From Deltaproteobacteria bacterium (GTDB lineage Bacteria > Desulfobacterota > BSN033 > UBA1163): 5,118 bases of DNA. Location of the stretch: NCBI GenBank assembly GCA_016875155.1, contig VGSD01000249.1, forward strand, positions 1 to 5,118, given 5' to 3'. Under the pieces are notes generated by a model. The model was not told the origin of the DNA and ran no database searches. It worked only from the letters and a program-made list of their open reading frames with translations. The position numbers were made by a program, and so were the translations under genes. Positions 4,994 through 5,118 of this stretch are shown piece after piece; position 1 is the stretch's first letter, and every line of letters starts with the position of its first letter.

Positions 4994-5118
4994 ATGCCAA
5001 AGATTATTGAGGGAGTCTATTTCATTCAGGGGCAGGACGAGATGATGCCTGATTCTCACTCTTATCTGATCGGAAAACCTTCGTCTATGGATCTTTCCCT
5101 GATTGATCCGGGTCTCAT
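4994..5118 (+). CDS. Metallo-beta-lactamase-fold protein, N-terminal fragment
   Basis: The first 41 codons of a gene that leaves the window. GGAGG at 4983-4987 lies 6 nt before the ATG, an excellent ribosome site. The visible protein, MPKIIEGVYFIQGQDEMMPD, SHSYLIG and SLIDPGL in order, has the N-terminal beta-strand pattern of MBL-fold hydrolases: a first strand ending VYFI, then 'SYLIG' and 'LIDPG', which normally precede the HxHxDH zinc motif by about 25-30 residues. That motif is beyond the edge, so metal binding and substrate (thioester, glyoxalase II-like, or other) cannot be judged. It is co-oriented with the acyl-CoA synthetase but separated by a terminator and an inserted element. No promoter is obvious in the 57 bp between the element and the ATG. 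Confidence 0.75.
   Translation, partial: MPKIIEGVYFIQGQDEMMPDSHSYLIGKPSSMDLSLIDPGL

Overview
This 5.1 kb stretch of bacterial chromosome has moderate G+C by eye, densely packed genes with clear Shine-Dalgarno sites, and intergenic gaps filled with palindromic repeats. The gene content (M28 peptidase, SagB-type nitroreductase, HD-domain protein, AMP-forming acyl-CoA synthetase, metallo-beta-lactamase-fold protein) and the CCTCCCTTTGG-type palindromes suggest a Desulfobacterota (deltaproteobacterial), anaerobic, fatty-acid-using lineage. That placement is an inference; no marker gene is present to prove it.

Layout. Bases 2-184 hold the 3' end of an unrecognised plus-strand gene. It is followed closely by a predicted cytoplasmic M28 metallopeptidase (228-1109) and, 5 nt later, a SagB/ThcOx-type nitroreductase-fold flavoprotein (1115-1708). 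These three probably form one transcript. On the minus strand, converging on them, is a small HD-domain phosphohydrolase-like gene (1992-2579). The 283-bp convergent gap carries short degenerate repeats and a roughly 125-bp element with perfect inverted ends. A divergent gap of about 390 bp separates the HD gene from a plus-strand acyl-CoA synthetase (2972-4567). This gap holds a third repeat structure: a 19-bp imperfect inverted repeat, an internal hairpin, and flanking 15-bp exact direct repeats. After the synthetase come a candidate intrinsic terminator and a 255-bp non-coding mobile element with an 8-bp target duplication. The first 41 codons of a metallo-beta-lactamase-fold gene (4994 onward) run off the window.

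How the genes might work together. The peptidase/nitroreductase pair is translationally close and could act together on a peptide or small amide substrate, but the sequence does not prove this. The acyl-CoA synthetase and the MBL-fold protein are co-oriented and may once have been one operon, now split by the inserted element. No complete defence, CRISPR, toxin-antitoxin or biosynthetic system is visible. The most notable content is non-coding: three structurally distinct MITE-like or repeat elements occupy the three larger intergenic gaps. The best supported is at 4666-4936, whose GTAA-starting ends and 8-bp duplication match the habits of the IS66 family.
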